Both the position numbers and the translations under genes were made by a program. Of a stretch of DNA of 64,000 bases, positions 33,378-42,869 are shown piece after piece. Location: contig RQYD01000007.1 in NCBI GenBank assembly GCA_003858485.1, positions 40,960 to 104,959 of the forward strand, in the 5' to 3' direction. The number at the start of each line of letters is the position of its first letter. Positions within the stretch are counted from its first letter, which is position 1. The notes below the pieces were generated by a model that was not told the DNA's origin, did no database searches, and saw only the letters and a program-made list of their open reading frames with translations. The stretch comes from Clostridiales bacterium COT073_COT-073. Lineage in GTDB: Bacteria; Bacillota; Clostridia; Lachnospirales; Vallitaleaceae.

Positions 33378-34749
33378 TAATTAAAATCAATTGTGCTTTG
33401 ACCTTCCCATAATTAATCTGATTAATCACCACATCCTCGGTGGTAAGTGCTTGCAATAAATATCTGCCTTTTTCACCACGAATGGCCTTGTCCAGACCAT
33501 CGCCACTCCAGGTAACAGCTACATCCATTCCGGTGTTTTCACCGTTTTCACGCAGTAAAATCGGTAACTTTGGCGGAAATACCATTTCTTCGCCAATTTT
33601 TTGATAGAGTTCCCCCTTAGCGGTTAAACCGTTAAGCAATGGCCAAAACTCCGTTTGTTCCGGTTTTGGCTGTTCCGGACTATTGCTATTTCCATTATGA
33701 TTGATGTTTTCGGAATCATTTGATTGACCGGAATCTCCTGGCAATATTGGCTTATATTCATCCGTTAGTCCGGGCTGCGGCATATAGCCGAAATCAATTT
33801 TTTGCTCTGCCAATTTTTTTATTCCAGCTTCCAAAGATTCAAACGGTAATTTCAGGCTGGCAATTGTACTTGCCTCATCTGTGTAAAGCTTTATATTTGT
33901 TAGCTCTCCGGCTTCATCAATTATTGTTTTTTCCAGTAATACCATCACTTGATTTTGTTGACTTAAAGCTTTTATTTGATCTGCTTTTCCATTCTTTAAA
34001 TAAATAGCCTGCGCTGCCTTACCCATTATAATCAACTCATAGTTTCCGCTAAAGTCCTTGATTTTGGCTTGCTTAGCTTTAATCAAAACCAAAGCTTTGG
34101 TTTTGACCGGCCGGATATTCTGACTGCCATACTCTCCGGAACCGGTGATATACGCCGCTACCATATTGTCCAGGATCTGCACCAATTCTCCTCTGGTCAG
34201 TGCCTGCTGAGGGTTGACCTTACCTTGATAACCTTTCAGAAATCCATGCTCTGCCATCACTGCCACCGATGGTCTTGCCCAGTTTGAAATAGCCGGATCA
34301 TCGGTAAAACCGGTAATATTGGTACTGCCAGTCAATTGAAAAGCCCGGGTTAAAATAACGGCTGCCTCTTCCCTGGTCACCTTATCCATCGGCCGTAATT
34401 TACCCTCATGACCATTAATAATCTGTTTGGCATTTAAACTTAAAAGTGCTTCAGTATAAAAAGCGTCCTCCAGATCTGTAAATTTTCCTCTGTTTTCCGC
34501 TGTCTTATCATATTCCAAAATCCGGTTTAAAATAACTGCCAGCTCACCTCTGGTGATTTCGGCATTTGGCCGGAACTGACCATGATATCCTTGGATCACA
34601 CCTCGCTCACTCCATAACTTAATTGCTTTTTCTGCAAAATGTTGATCAATATCTTTATACTCCTGTGCCCAAATCGGGGGCATAAATAAAAAAACAAGCA
34701 TTAATATCATGATGCCCATTTGTTTCCAGTTCATTCCCGCTTTTAACAT
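33352..34749 (-). CDS. Secreted protein with three SLH domains
   Basis: The 465-residue product has a signal peptide (residues 1-28, ending PPIWAQ) and three SLH domains at about 30-200: FADKAI-like HFAEKAIKLWSERGVIQG, ITRGELAVILNR, VTREEAAVILTR and LTRGELVQILDN. SLH domains hold proteins to pyruvylated cell-wall polysaccharide. The remaining 250 residues include a Ser/Asn/Pro linker and a beta-rich tail. The last codons encode STSPRF and the stop, and they lie inside a family A repeat. The natural C-terminus may therefore have been replaced. Its own promoter is at 34799-34827. Confidence 0.88.
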   Translation of the reverse strand: MLKAGMNWKQMGIMILMLVFLFMPPIWAQEYKDIDQHFAEKAIKLWSERGVIQGYHGQFRPNAEITRGELAVILNRILEYDKTAENRGKFTDLEDAFYTEALLSLNAKQIINGHEGKLRPMDKVTREEAAVILTRAFQLTGSTNITGFTDDPAISNWARPSVAVMAEHGFLKGYQGKVNPQQALTRGELVQILDNMVAAYITGSGEYGSQNIRPVKTKALVLIKAKQAKIKDFSGNYELIIMGKAAQAIYLKNGKADQIKALSQQNQVMVLLEKTIIDEAGELTNIKLYTDEASTIASLKLPFESLEAGIKKLAEQKIDFGYMPQPGLTDEYKPILPGDSGQSNDSENINHNGNSNSPEQPKPEQTEFWPLLNGLTAKGELYQKIGEEMVFPPKLPILLRENGENTGMDVAVTWSGDGLDKAIRGEKGRYLLQALTTEDVVINQINYGKVKAQLILIIDSTSPRF

Positions 34750-34798
34750 GATAAGTCATCCCTTTCTTAGTTGCGAATAATTTGCATTTGCGTTATAT

Positions 34799-34827
34799 AT
34801 TATAGCGAAACTTCTTCCATTTGTAAA
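34799..34827 (-). promoter_or_regulatory. Promoter of the SLH protein gene
   Basis: On the minus strand TTTACA (34827-34822) and TATAAT (34804-34799) are separated by 17 bases, about 50 bases before the ATG. Confidence 0.75.
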
Positions 34828-34852
34828 GAAATTTATAAAAAAATACAGAAAA

Positions 34853-34950
34853 GGCTGTTGCATCTTAACATTTTCACACATGATATATGATAGAATCCTT
34901 CTAATTTACTATGATATCCGGTGTGAATTCTGTATTTTGCAACAGTCCCC
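34853..34950. repeat. Family C palindromic repeat, copy C1
   Basis: The copy of about 98 bp has GGCTGTTGCA at one end and TTTTGCAACAG at the other. The arms contain TTCACACATGATAT and ATATCCGGTGTGAA, so the whole copy can fold into one long hairpin. It lies upstream of the SLH gene promoter. The 150 bases between it and the ABC transporter gene hold nothing else I can identify. Confidence 0.8.
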
Positions 34951-35103
34951 ACTGTACTTTTTTCATTGGTTCTTTTTTTTACTCAGCTTTCCGTCTATTT
35001 AAGGCTGCTCCCGGCAAACCGGCACATATCCGGCAAAATATTTTGCATTTCTACTCAGGCAAGTGACCAGTCTTACAGACTACTTATCCAAAAAACAACT
35101 CAA

Positions 35104-35847
35104 TTATATACTTAAATACTCCGCCTTTAGTTTGCGCTTCATTTGAATGACTTCTTCGCTTAACGGATCACGTGGTCTGGATAAATCAATTAAAATACTT
35201 TCCGAAATCTCCGCTGGCCGGCCTTTTAAAATATAGATCCGATCCGACAGCAAAATGGCCTCCTCAATATCATGAGTAATAAAGAGGGTGGTTAAATTGA
35301 TCTTTTTCATAATATCCAGATACCAGCTATGAATGCCTTCCTTGGTAATGGCATCCAGTGCTGAAAACGGTTCATCCAAAAGCGCCATTTCTTTTTCAAA
35401 AAGATAGGTGCGCAGCAATGCTGCTCTTTGTTTCATCCCCCCGGACAGCATTTGCGGATATTTATACTCAGTACCATCTAAACCAAATTCCCTGAAATAT
35501 GGCAGCGCCATTGTTCTTGCCTCTTTTTTGCTCTTACCCTTAATAATTTGCGGCAATGCTACATTATCAAGGACAGTTTTAAATGGCAGCAACAAATCTT
35601 TTTGCAGCATATAGCTGACATAGCCACTTTTGCCGGTAATGTCCTCTCCTGCCAGCCATACTTCACCTGCGGTCGGCTCCAATAGACCAGCCACAATATT
35701 AAAAACGGTTGTTTTGCCACCACCGCTCGGCCCGATAATACTGACAATTTCTCCTTCATCAACATATAAATTAATATCTTTTAAGATCTGAATGTCCGGA
35801 GCATCGGCAAAGGCATGTGAGATATTTCTTAATTCCAGCTTAGGCAT
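35104..35847 (-). CDS. thiZ: ABC transporter ATP-binding protein, thiamine precursor (HMP) uptake
   Basis: The 247-residue ATPase has Walker A GPSGGGKTT, a Q-loop in YMLQKDLLLPF, signature LSGGMKQRA and Walker B MALLDEPFSALD, with the switch His in FITHDIEEA. It belongs to the nitrate/sulfonate/taurine-type importers. Its position as the last gene of a TPP-riboswitch operon with a ThiY-like binding protein points to import of the thiamine pyrimidine (HMP or formylaminopyrimidine). It follows the binding-protein gene by three bases. The substrate is inferred from context. Confidence 0.88.
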   Translation of the reverse strand: MPKLELRNISHAFADAPDIQILKDINLYVDEGEIVSIIGPSGGGKTTVFNIVAGLLEPTAGEVWLAGEDITGKSGYVSYMLQKDLLLPFKTVLDNVALPQIIKGKSKKEARTMALPYFREFGLDGTEYKYPQMLSGGMKQRAALLRTYLFEKEMALLDEPFSALDAITKEGIHSWYLDIMKKINLTTLFITHDIEEAILLSDRIYILKGRPAEISESILIDLSRPRDPLSEEVIQMKRKLKAEYLSI

Positions 35848-35850
35848 ATT

Positions 35851-36939
35851 TTACTCCAGATAATCATTGCTAAAGCCTTGGTCAACTAATGGCTGCTCAA
35901 TTAATTTTTGATCATACAGCCATTGAAAGAAACGATTCCAGCGCTCTCTGTCAATCACTCCCCAGCTTTTGGCATCAGCAATATATTGGGTTGATAAAAA
36001 TTCCTGGCTGGCCCGAATCAGCTCTGCATCTCCTTCCGGTGCATTTTTAATTAAAATTTCAGCCGCTTCTTTGGCATTGTCCGCAGCAAATTCATAGCCT
36101 TTTTTAATTGCCCTTAATGCTCTTTTGGTAACTTCCGGTTTATTTGCCAGAAAATCATTGTTGGCGATTAACACCGGAGTATAATAATCAAATTCCGGTG
36201 CATAGTCTTTCAATAAAAAGAAATTAGTTTCTACCTGTTTCACTTGAGAATGAATATAATCCCAACCTTGATATACAAAAATGGTATCAAATAGTTTTAG
36301 TTTCAAAGCAGTGGTTGCATCTGTTGATTCACCCGGTATCCATTCCAGAGTAGAAGCATCACCTCCATCTTTGTCGACAACATACTTAACTGTTGCATCA
36401 TCAATCGGGTCTTCCCAGGTTGAATGTTTTTTACCGGTCATTTCCTTAGGTGAAGTAATTCCACTTTCCTTTAAGCTCATAATGCCACCGGTATTATGCT
36501 GTAAGATCGCTGCTACCGCAGTAATTGGTGTTCCTTTTAAAAGACGTTTGACCATATTCGGCTGAAAATAAATGCCAAGTTCCGCTTTACCGGCGCCAAC
36601 AATGGCTGAGGAACTGTCATCAGCCGGCTGCACAATTTCCACTTCCAATCCTTCTTCTGCAAAGTAACCCTTGTCTTTGGCAACAAATAATCCGGTATGA
36701 TTGGTATTCGGCACCCAGTCCAGGACAATTATTAGTTTTTCCGGAGTCATTTCCTGCTTATCCGCTTTGGTTTCCATTTTTTCTTCTTTGGGTTGTTCTT
36801 TGTTTGACTGCTCAGCTACTGCATCTTTTTTCATATCTGTCTGTCCGGTTGTTTCCGCTTTCTTATCGGCTGCGTTACCTGCACATGCAGTCAAAGTCAA
36901 AACTAAACTTAGTACTAAAACATATTTTAAAATTTTCAT
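35851..36939 (-). CDS. thiY: ABC transporter substrate-binding lipoprotein, NMT1/THI5-like (ThiY)
   Basis: The 362-residue product has a lipoprotein signal ending LTLTACAGN (lipobox Cys near residue 19). A charged linker, rich in Lys and Glu, runs to about residue 65. The NMT1/THI5-like domain follows: LDWVPNTNHTGLFVAKDKGY, VGAGKAELGI and FDTIFVYQGWDYIH. This domain binds pyrimidine precursors of thiamine in the ThiXYZ system. It sits between permease and ATPase genes under a TPP riboswitch, and it would be attached to the outer face of the membrane. Confidence 0.9.
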   Translation of the reverse strand: MKILKYVLVLSLVLTLTACAGNAADKKAETTGQTDMKKDAVAEQSNKEQPKEEKMETKADKQEMTPEKLIIVLDWVPNTNHTGLFVAKDKGYFAEEGLEVEIVQPADDSSSAIVGAGKAELGIYFQPNMVKRLLKGTPITAVAAILQHNTGGIMSLKESGITSPKEMTGKKHSTWEDPIDDATVKYVVDKDGGDASTLEWIPGESTDATTALKLKLFDTIFVYQGWDYIHSQVKQVETNFFLLKDYAPEFDYYTPVLIANNDFLANKPEVTKRALRAIKKGYEFAADNAKEAAEILIKNAPEGDAELIRASQEFLSTQYIADAKSWGVIDRERWNRFFQWLYDQKLIEQPLVDQGFSNDYLE

Positions 36940-37125
36940 CTGCTTTCCTCTTTTCTAATAATAATTAATCAATATTTTCTGAAACTATTTTGGGCAGCCC
37001 GCCTTCCACTGCTGAAACAAACAGGATTCTGACTGGCATATACTGCCAAAGCCACCTTACATAATAAGTAGTGAAGATAAATGTAGCCGCCAGCCAAGCC
37101 GCCTGTCCTGAGTTCTGCCCACTGA
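36940..37125. other. Gap inside the thiamine transporter operon
   Basis: This 186-bp gap is unusual within an otherwise tight operon. The minus strand is open for about 50 codons (including LAGGYIYLHYLL) but has no start or recognisable family. It may be a coding remnant or spacer. I see no terminator here. Confidence 0.35.
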
Positions 37126-37932
37126 TTATTTTTTCCTGATACTTTCTGTCTTAAAGCCTTTTACTCCTCGTGGCACATAGCTTTGCCGATTCAAAGTTTT
37201 ATGCAGATAATCAACTCCGGCCATCAGTATCAAGCTCAAAAATGAAATAAAAAAAATAATGGCAAACATTTTATCCAGTGCAAAAGCTTTGCGCACCCGG
37301 GTCATATATACGCCCAGTCCATAATACCCCCCCAGCCATTCCGACACCACTGCCGAAATTAAAGCATAGGACACCGATACCCTTAGTCCGGCAAAAAAAT
37401 AACCAATGCTGGCTGGCAGCTTGACATGCCGGTAGGTCTGCCATTGACTGGCCCCCATACTTCTCAGAAGCTTGATGCTGTCAGGATCAACTGCCCGATA
37501 GCCATCCAGCAAAGCAATTAAGATCGGAAAAAATCCGGTCATCACCACCAGCACAACTTTCGGCGTCATATAAAAGCCCAGCCAAATGATCAGCAATGGT
37601 GCAATTGCTACTGTCGGAATAGTCTGGCTGATAATAATCGGCGGATAGAGCACGTCATACAACACCTGAAAGCGATCCATCAGCAAAGATAAAATAAATG
37701 CCAGAGTGATAGCAATGCTCATTCCAATAAAGGCTTCCAATAAAGTATACTTAGTATGATACATAATCAGTGAAAAATCTTTAATAAAAGCCATAATTAC
37801 CGCAGCCGGTGATGGCAGGATAAACTCCGGCAAAATTTTGGTCATGGCCAGTCCTTGCCAAAATGCTAAAATCAATAAAATCACACTGTATTGATAGCCA
37901 AATTTAATGATATTTTGCAGTTTTTTCTTCAA
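37126..37932 (-). CDS. thiX: ABC transporter permease, thiamine precursor uptake
   Basis: The 268-residue product has six predicted membrane helices. The cytoplasmic EAA loop reads RSMGASQWQTYRHVKLPAS, as in BPD_transp_1 permeases of the nitrate/taurine group. The start is TTG at 37932 with GAGG nine bases upstream, and it overlaps the thiamine-binding protein gene by 29 bases. The two are therefore translationally coupled. With ThiY and ThiZ it forms a complete importer. Confidence 0.9.
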   Translation of the reverse strand: MKKKLQNIIKFGYQYSVILLILAFWQGLAMTKILPEFILPSPAAVIMAFIKDFSLIMYHTKYTLLEAFIGMSIAITLAFILSLLMDRFQVLYDVLYPPIIISQTIPTVAIAPLLIIWLGFYMTPKVVLVVMTGFFPILIALLDGYRAVDPDSIKLLRSMGASQWQTYRHVKLPASIGYFFAGLRVSVSYALISAVVSEWLGGYYGLGVYMTRVRKAFALDKMFAIIFFISFLSLILMAGVDYLHKTLNRQSYVPRGVKGFKTESIRKK

Positions 37933-38200
37933 TGCTCAGTCCCTCATCATTTGGATGATAATTGATTTTTACATAGCTCATAACCGATGGCGCACCGGCC
38001 TCAATCGCAATTAACTGACAGCCTTTTAAAATTTCCATTAAAATATCATAATCTCCCTCGATTACAGTTTCAAACGGGCCAACAAAATACTTCAGTCCAT
38101 AACCGGCAATATATTCAATCACCCGGTCAACGATTGCCACCATCTCTCCACTACATTCCGCCCTTGGCAATACCTGAATTGCCATACTTGCATTAAACAT
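37904..38200 (-). CDS. Thiamine-binding protein, MTH1187/YkoF-like
   Basis: The 98-residue product begins MFNASMAIQVLPRAECSGEM and continues YGLKYFVGPFETVIEGDYD and GCQLIAIEAGAPSVMSYVKI. This is the compact ferredoxin-like MTH1187/YkoF fold that binds thiamine or its pyrimidine. It is the first gene after the TPP riboswitch. GGAAGGGAG precedes the ATG at 38200, and an in-frame codon at 38233 lies in the leader and is unlikely. It probably acts as a cytoplasmic thiamine or HMP binder for the transporter pathway. Confidence 0.85.
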   Translation of the reverse strand: MFNASMAIQVLPRAECSGEMVAIVDRVIEYIAGYGLKYFVGPFETVIEGDYDILMEILKGCQLIAIEAGAPSVMSYVKINYHPNDEGLSIEEKTAKYH

Positions 38201-38285
38201 AAAAAAACTCCCTTCCGGGAGTACTTTCAGCAAAGAAACAGAAAGTCCATAAAATCTGACATTGAGCCATTTTCATGAAAATAAA

Positions 38286-38396
38286 ATGCCTGCACCAAAG
38301 GGGCAAGCCTTCTTTCTGCTATCGTATTTATCCCTACGCCGGCATTATCCGATCAGGTCATACGGGTATAATCTCAGCCTTTTAAGCACCCCACGA
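38286..38396 (-). promoter_or_regulatory. TPP riboswitch with downstream terminator
   Basis: The minus strand reads GGGGTGC, GGCTGAGA, ACCC, ACCTGATC, GGATAATGCC and GCGTAGGGA in order (38392-38331), the conserved THI-element core that binds thiamine pyrophosphate. GCTTGCCCCTTTGGTGCAGGC (about 38310-38290) then forms a hairpin followed by a T-rich stretch. High TPP would be expected to switch off the transporter operon by premature termination. Confidence 0.95.
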
Positions 38397-38745
38397 TATA
38401 AAATTATTCTTTTGCCAAATATACTACTCTGATTCTGATCAGAACAGTAAAAAACAAAATGATTTACTTTCATTATTATAATGATTTTTGATAAAATGTC
38501 AAATCCATTTGCAACTGCCCAACAAATCTGAGATTTATCAGGGTGTTTCCACCATCAGAACCAATACTTCGCATTTGCCGTACTTTCAGCACTCCTCTTC
38601 CTTTATCAAATAATTTCTGATTTCTTGTTAACTTTTCTATATGAAAAATATACTATCTTTTTAACAATTTATTTATGTTTTTTCAATTTTTCTTTCACTT
38701 TTTTTATCGGTTTTTTATATATCATTATCTTTTTTTTAAATTATA
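38397..38745. other. Divergent intergenic region with a decayed family B fragment
   Basis: Between the riboswitch and the PTS promoter there is no gene. Positions about 38530-38625 hold CCACCATCAGAA, ACTTCGCATTTGCCGTACTT and later TTTCTGAT, a degraded family B unit. The rest is AT-rich upstream DNA. Confidence 0.5.
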
Positions 38746-38774
38746 TTGACATTTTCTTTACTAAACCTTAGAAT
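38746..38774 (+). promoter_or_regulatory. Promoter of the PTS EIICB gene
   Basis: TTGACA (38746-38751) and TAGAAT (38769-38774) are 17 bases apart, 77 bases upstream of the start codon. The leader contains ACAATCATTTTATAATAAG but no convincing operator. Confidence 0.75.
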
Positions 38775-38850
38775 GGACATGTCACTGATATGATTTTACA
38801 ATCATTTTATAATAAGTATAATGTAAGATTCTAACAGGAGGTTTGCATTT

Positions 38851-40377
38851 ATGAAAAAACATTTACAACGTTTAGGGCGCTCCTTGATGCAGCCGGTAGC
38901 AGTATTACCGGTCGCCGCCTTGCTTTTGGGCATCGGTTATATGATCGACCCGGTCAATTGGGGTGGCAGCAGCCCGGTCGCCGCATTTTTTATTAAATCC
39001 GGTGACGCTGTATTAGCCAATTTAGGTATGATTTTTGCAGTTGGTATTGCCTATGGCATGTCCAAGGACAAAAATGGTGCTGCCGCACTTAGTGGTTTGG
39101 TTGGCTTTTTGGTGATCACCACTTTATTAAGTGAAGGCTCTGTTACCCAACTCCGTCATATTGTCGGTGAAGACGGAAAGACTTTGGTTGCTCCTTTGGC
39201 TACTGAAGGATTTGGCAAGATCAATAATGCCTTTATCGGTATTATTTCCGGTATTATTGCTTCGTTGGCATATAATCGTTTTTACCAGGTGAAATTGCCT
39301 GATTTCTTATCCTTCTTCTCCGGCCGTCGTTTGACTCCGATCATTACTTCGTTTTATGCGATTGCAGCATCCGTTGTCTTATTCTTCACCTGGCCGCTCA
39401 TTTACTCCGGCTTAGTAGGATTTGGTACCGGTATTCTCAGTCTTGGCTCCATTGGTGCAGGTATTTATGCTTTCTTTAACCGTTTATTGATCCCAACCGG
39501 CCTCCATCACGCCTTAAATGCAGTGTTCTGGTTTGATATTGCCAGTATTAAGGATATTACTTTATTCCTGGAAGGTCCAAAAACCATTAAATTATTTGCC
39601 GAAGGTCCAGCTGCCATTGAAGCTGCCGGTTTAGCAGTGCGTGACATTAAAACTGTTGGTATGTATCAGGCCGGTTTCTTCCCGATCATGATGTTTGGTC
39701 TGCCGGGCGCTGCTCTGGCCATGTATCACACCGCTAAAGACAATAAGAAAAAAATAACTGCTTCTTTATTAATGGCTGGTGCCCTGGCTTCTTTTGTAAC
39801 CGGTGTGACTGAGCCACTGGAATTTGCTTTTATGTTCTTGGCACCGATGCTTTATTTAATCCACGCTTTACTGACCGGTATTTCCGTAGCCCTTGTTTCA
39901 ATGCTTGGCTTCCGGGCTGGTTTTGGTTTCTCCGCCGGATTATTTGACATGATCTTAAGTGCCAGAAACCCCTTGGCGAACCAATGGTATATGTTACTGG
40001 TAGTTGGTTTGGTCTTTTTTGCCATTTACTACTTTGTCTTTAAATTCTTCATTCTTAAGTTCAATTTAAAAACTCCGGGCCGGGAAGATGATGATGAAGC
40101 CAATCCAAATGAAGGTGTGGTTTTAGGAAAAGACACCAATTTTGCAGAAATGGCTAAGATCATTTTAGAGGGCTTAGGCGGCAAAGACAATATTGCTGAA
40201 CTCGATCACTGTATCACCCGCCTGCGTATTGACATCAAACAATATGAACTGGTTGATGAAAAACAGATCAAGAAAACCAAGATCGCCGGAATTATCCGTC
40301 CATCGCAAAAACATATTCAAGTCATTGTTGGACCACAAGTACAATTTGTCTTTGATGAATTAAAGAAATTAGTATAA
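38851..40377 (+). CDS. PTS glucose/N-acetylglucosamine-type EIICB
   Basis: The 508-residue product begins with an EIIC domain of about ten helices (LGRSLMQPVAVLPVAALLLG; GLHHALNAVFWFDI; GVTEPLEFAFMFLAP, the substrate-site GxTEPxEF motif). It ends with an EIIB domain holding the phosphorylated Cys in ELDHCITRLRIDI. It takes up and phosphorylates a hexose or amino sugar. The closest known type is NagE, but the EIIA domain of NagE is missing, so a free EIIA must serve it. AGGAGG precedes the ATG and it has its own promoter. It is the only large plus-strand gene between 10 and 52 kb. Confidence 0.9.
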   Translation: MKKHLQRLGRSLMQPVAVLPVAALLLGIGYMIDPVNWGGSSPVAAFFIKSGDAVLANLGMIFAVGIAYGMSKDKNGAAALSGLVGFLVITTLLSEGSVTQLRHIVGEDGKTLVAPLATEGFGKINNAFIGIISGIIASLAYNRFYQVKLPDFLSFFSGRRLTPIITSFYAIAASVVLFFTWPLIYSGLVGFGTGILSLGSIGAGIYAFFNRLLIPTGLHHALNAVFWFDIASIKDITLFLEGPKTIKLFAEGPAAIEAAGLAVRDIKTVGMYQAGFFPIMMFGLPGAALAMYHTAKDNKKKITASLLMAGALASFVTGVTEPLEFAFMFLAPMLYLIHALLTGISVALVSMLGFRAGFGFSAGLFDMILSARNPLANQWYMLLVVGLVFFAIYYFVFKFFILKFNLKTPGREDDDEANPNEGVVLGKDTNFAEMAKIILEGLGGKDNIAELDHCITRLRIDIKQYELVDEKQIKKTKIAGIIRPSQKHIQVIVGPQVQFVFDELKKLV

Positions 40378-40403
40378 TGTTGTAAAATCATTTTCAAATC
40401 TCA

Positions 40404-40504
40404 AGGGGCTGTTGCAAAATCCAGATTTTACATATGATATCATGGTGAACGATATGAATTTTACCTTATATCCTGTGTGAAAATCCGAAAATACAACACC
40501 CCTT
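40404..40504. repeat. Family C palindromic repeat, copy C2
   Basis: It runs from AGGGGCTGTTGCAAAAT to ATACAACACCCCT, starting 27 bases after the EIICB stop. Inner arms GATTTTACATATGATAT and ATATCCTGTGTGAAAATC can pair, so the copy folds as a long hairpin. It may help end the EIICB transcript. Confidence 0.8.
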
Positions 40505-40517
40505 GTTCTTCATTTAT

Positions 40518-40557
40518 GATATTAAAGGAGCTATTTTATAATAGCTCCTTTAATATC
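40518..40557. terminator. Bidirectional terminator between EIICB and pcrA
   Basis: A perfect 18-base inverted repeat (GATATTAAAGGAGCTATT and its complement) with a four-base loop lies between two convergent genes. It has A-runs and T-runs suited to both directions. Confidence 0.8.
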
Positions 40558-40622
40558 ATTACTAAATATTCAGTGATCGATTTAAAATCTGTATCACATA
40601 CTTTTTTCTTTGATCCATCAAC

Positions 40623-42848
40623 CTACTCCACCCGCTTTAACTTGGCAAATGATGCCATCAGCATTTTTTCACCATGTCCCGGAAACAGTACCTTGACCTG
40701 AAAATCTGCACCACCGGCTTCAATGCTGATCACCTTGCCAATCCCAAACTTCATATGCTTAACCATATCACCTTCAGCATAATCTAATGTCTTGCCCTGC
40801 GGGCTTGGTATCTCCATCTTATTTCCGGCAGCATATGGCTTACGGTTCATTGCCACTTTGCTGCGGCCAAAATCACGCCCGGCCTTGGTTTCTACTTCAA
40901 ACAAAGAACTTTTCTCTCTTTCCGGCACTAATTCTTCAATATAGTCCTCCGGAATTTCCTTTAAAAAACGCGATTTCGGATTGACCTGCGTTTTTCCGTA
41001 CATCAGTCTTTCCTTGGCCGTTGTCAGAAATAATTCTTGCTTGGCTCTGGTAATGCCAACATAAGCCAGTCGTCTTTCTTCTTCCACATCTTTTTCGATC
41101 CCGGAGCTAAGGCTCATATAGCTGGGGAATAAATTCTCCTCCATCCCAATCATAAAGACCACCGGAAACTCCAAGCCTTTGGCCGAGTGAATTGTCATCA
41201 GCACGACCTTTTTGGCATCTTCTTCTAAAGTATCAACGGATGCAACCAGGGCTACATCCTCTAAAAATCCGTTTAAACTCGGCTCCGCGGTTTGATTGGT
41301 ATAATCTTTGGCTTTGGACACTAATTCATTGATATTTTCTACCCGGCCCAGGCTTTCCGGAGTGCCTTCTTTCATTAATTCTGAAGTATACTTGGTTTTT
41401 TCCAATACCAGTTTGATCCACTCATCCAGTGCCATATCTTCTGTCAATTTGAGACTCAAGTATTGCATCATTTGATAGAACTCATAAATGGCCGCTGCTC
41501 CCCGAAAACCGGCAGTTCTGCATTCTCCGGCTGCCTCCAGTAAAGAAATTCCATTTTGCAGGGCGATCTTCTGCAAGGCTTCCAGACTTTTTTCGCCAAT
41601 CCCCCGTCTTGGTTCATTGATAATTCGCAAAAAAGAAACGGTATCTTTGGGATTATTGATCACCCGTAAATAAGCAATCATATCCTTAATTTCTTTTCTC
41701 TGATAAAAGGCCACACCGCCGATCAAGGTATAGGGAATATTGGCCTTGACCAATGCCTCCTCAACACTTCTGGACTGCGCATTAGTCCGGTAAAGCACCG
41801 CAAAATCACTATATTCTTTTCCAGCTTTTTTGCCCTTTTCAATTTCCGCAGTTACAAATCTGGCTTCTTCTTTTTCATTGGCCGCCCTCTTATACTTTAA
41901 TTTATTGCCCATGGTATTTTCTGTCCACAAAGCTTTAGCTTTACGGCTTTGATTATTGGCAATCACTGAATTGGCCGCCGCCAGAATATTTTTAGTCGAA
42001 CGATAGTTTTGCTCCAATCGAATAACCTTAGCCTGAGGGTAAACTTCCTCAAAATTTAAAATATTTCTGATATCAGCTCCCCGAAAAGCGTAAATCGACT
42101 GATCATCATCACCGACCACACATAAATTCTTATATTTTCCGGCCAATAAGCTCACCAGTTCAAATTGGACGCCATTGGTATCCTGATATTCATCGACCAT
42201 GATATAGCGGAATTTCTCCTGATAAATTTCCAAAATATCCGGATTTGCCTGAAACAGCTCAACTGTTATCATCAGTAGGTCATCAAAATCCATGGCATTA
42301 TTTTCATGGAGTTTTTTCTGATAATTTTCATAGACCCTGACTGCCATTTCCCGGCGAAAATCTCCCCTGACTTCTTTAGCCATTTCCGGCGGAGTCATTT
42401 TCTGGTTTTTAGCAGAACTGATCAAATTGGCACAAAATGACTCTGACAACATTTTACTGTCAATATTCATTTCTTTTAAGATATCTTTAATTAACTTTTT
42501 GGTATCATCGGTATCATAGATACTAAAGGTTCTGTCAAACCCAACTGCATCCGCATAGCGGCGTAAAATCCGAACACAACTGCTATGAAAAGTACTGACC
42601 CAAATATCTTTAGCCCCTTCGCCAATCAAGCGATCAATTCTCTCACGCATTTCTTTGGCGGCTTTATTCGTAAAAGTAATAGCCATAATATTCCAGGGTC
42701 TGACTCCTTTTTCTTCAATCAAATAGGCAATCCGATGTGTCAATACCTTTGTCTTGCCTGAACCGGCACCTGCCAACAGCAAAAGCGGGCCATCTGTATG
42801 AAATACTGCTTCTCTTTGCTCTTTGTTAAGTTCCATGTATTTATCCAT
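40623..42848 (-). CDS. pcrA: ATP-dependent DNA helicase PcrA/UvrD
   Basis: The 741-residue SF1A helicase begins LNKEQREAVFHTDGPLLLLA with Walker A AGAGSGKTKV. It then has TFTNKAAKEM (Ia), VDEYQDTN (II), GDDDQSIYAFRGA (III), LEQNYRST (IV), TIHSAKGLEFPVVF (V) and YVGITRAK (VI). It unwinds DNA in repair and replication restart. The C-terminal part (YAEGDMVKHMKFGIGKVISI) is the RNA-polymerase-binding Tudor-like domain of PcrA. The length is normal. TGAGGTGAAA precedes the ATG. Confidence 0.96.
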   Translation of the reverse strand: MDKYMELNKEQREAVFHTDGPLLLLAGAGSGKTKVLTHRIAYLIEEKGVRPWNIMAITFTNKAAKEMRERIDRLIGEGAKDIWVSTFHSSCVRILRRYADAVGFDRTFSIYDTDDTKKLIKDILKEMNIDSKMLSESFCANLISSAKNQKMTPPEMAKEVRGDFRREMAVRVYENYQKKLHENNAMDFDDLLMITVELFQANPDILEIYQEKFRYIMVDEYQDTNGVQFELVSLLAGKYKNLCVVGDDDQSIYAFRGADIRNILNFEEVYPQAKVIRLEQNYRSTKNILAAANSVIANNQSRKAKALWTENTMGNKLKYKRAANEKEEARFVTAEIEKGKKAGKEYSDFAVLYRTNAQSRSVEEALVKANIPYTLIGGVAFYQRKEIKDMIAYLRVINNPKDTVSFLRIINEPRRGIGEKSLEALQKIALQNGISLLEAAGECRTAGFRGAAAIYEFYQMMQYLSLKLTEDMALDEWIKLVLEKTKYTSELMKEGTPESLGRVENINELVSKAKDYTNQTAEPSLNGFLEDVALVASVDTLEEDAKKVVLMTIHSAKGLEFPVVFMIGMEENLFPSYMSLSSGIEKDVEEERRLAYVGITRAKQELFLTTAKERLMYGKTQVNPKSRFLKEIPEDYIEELVPEREKSSLFEVETKAGRDFGRSKVAMNRKPYAAGNKMEIPSPQGKTLDYAEGDMVKHMKFGIGKVISIEAGGADFQVKVLFPGHGEKMLMASFAKLKRVE

Positions 42849-42869
42849 ATTTCACCTCAATGTATAGTT

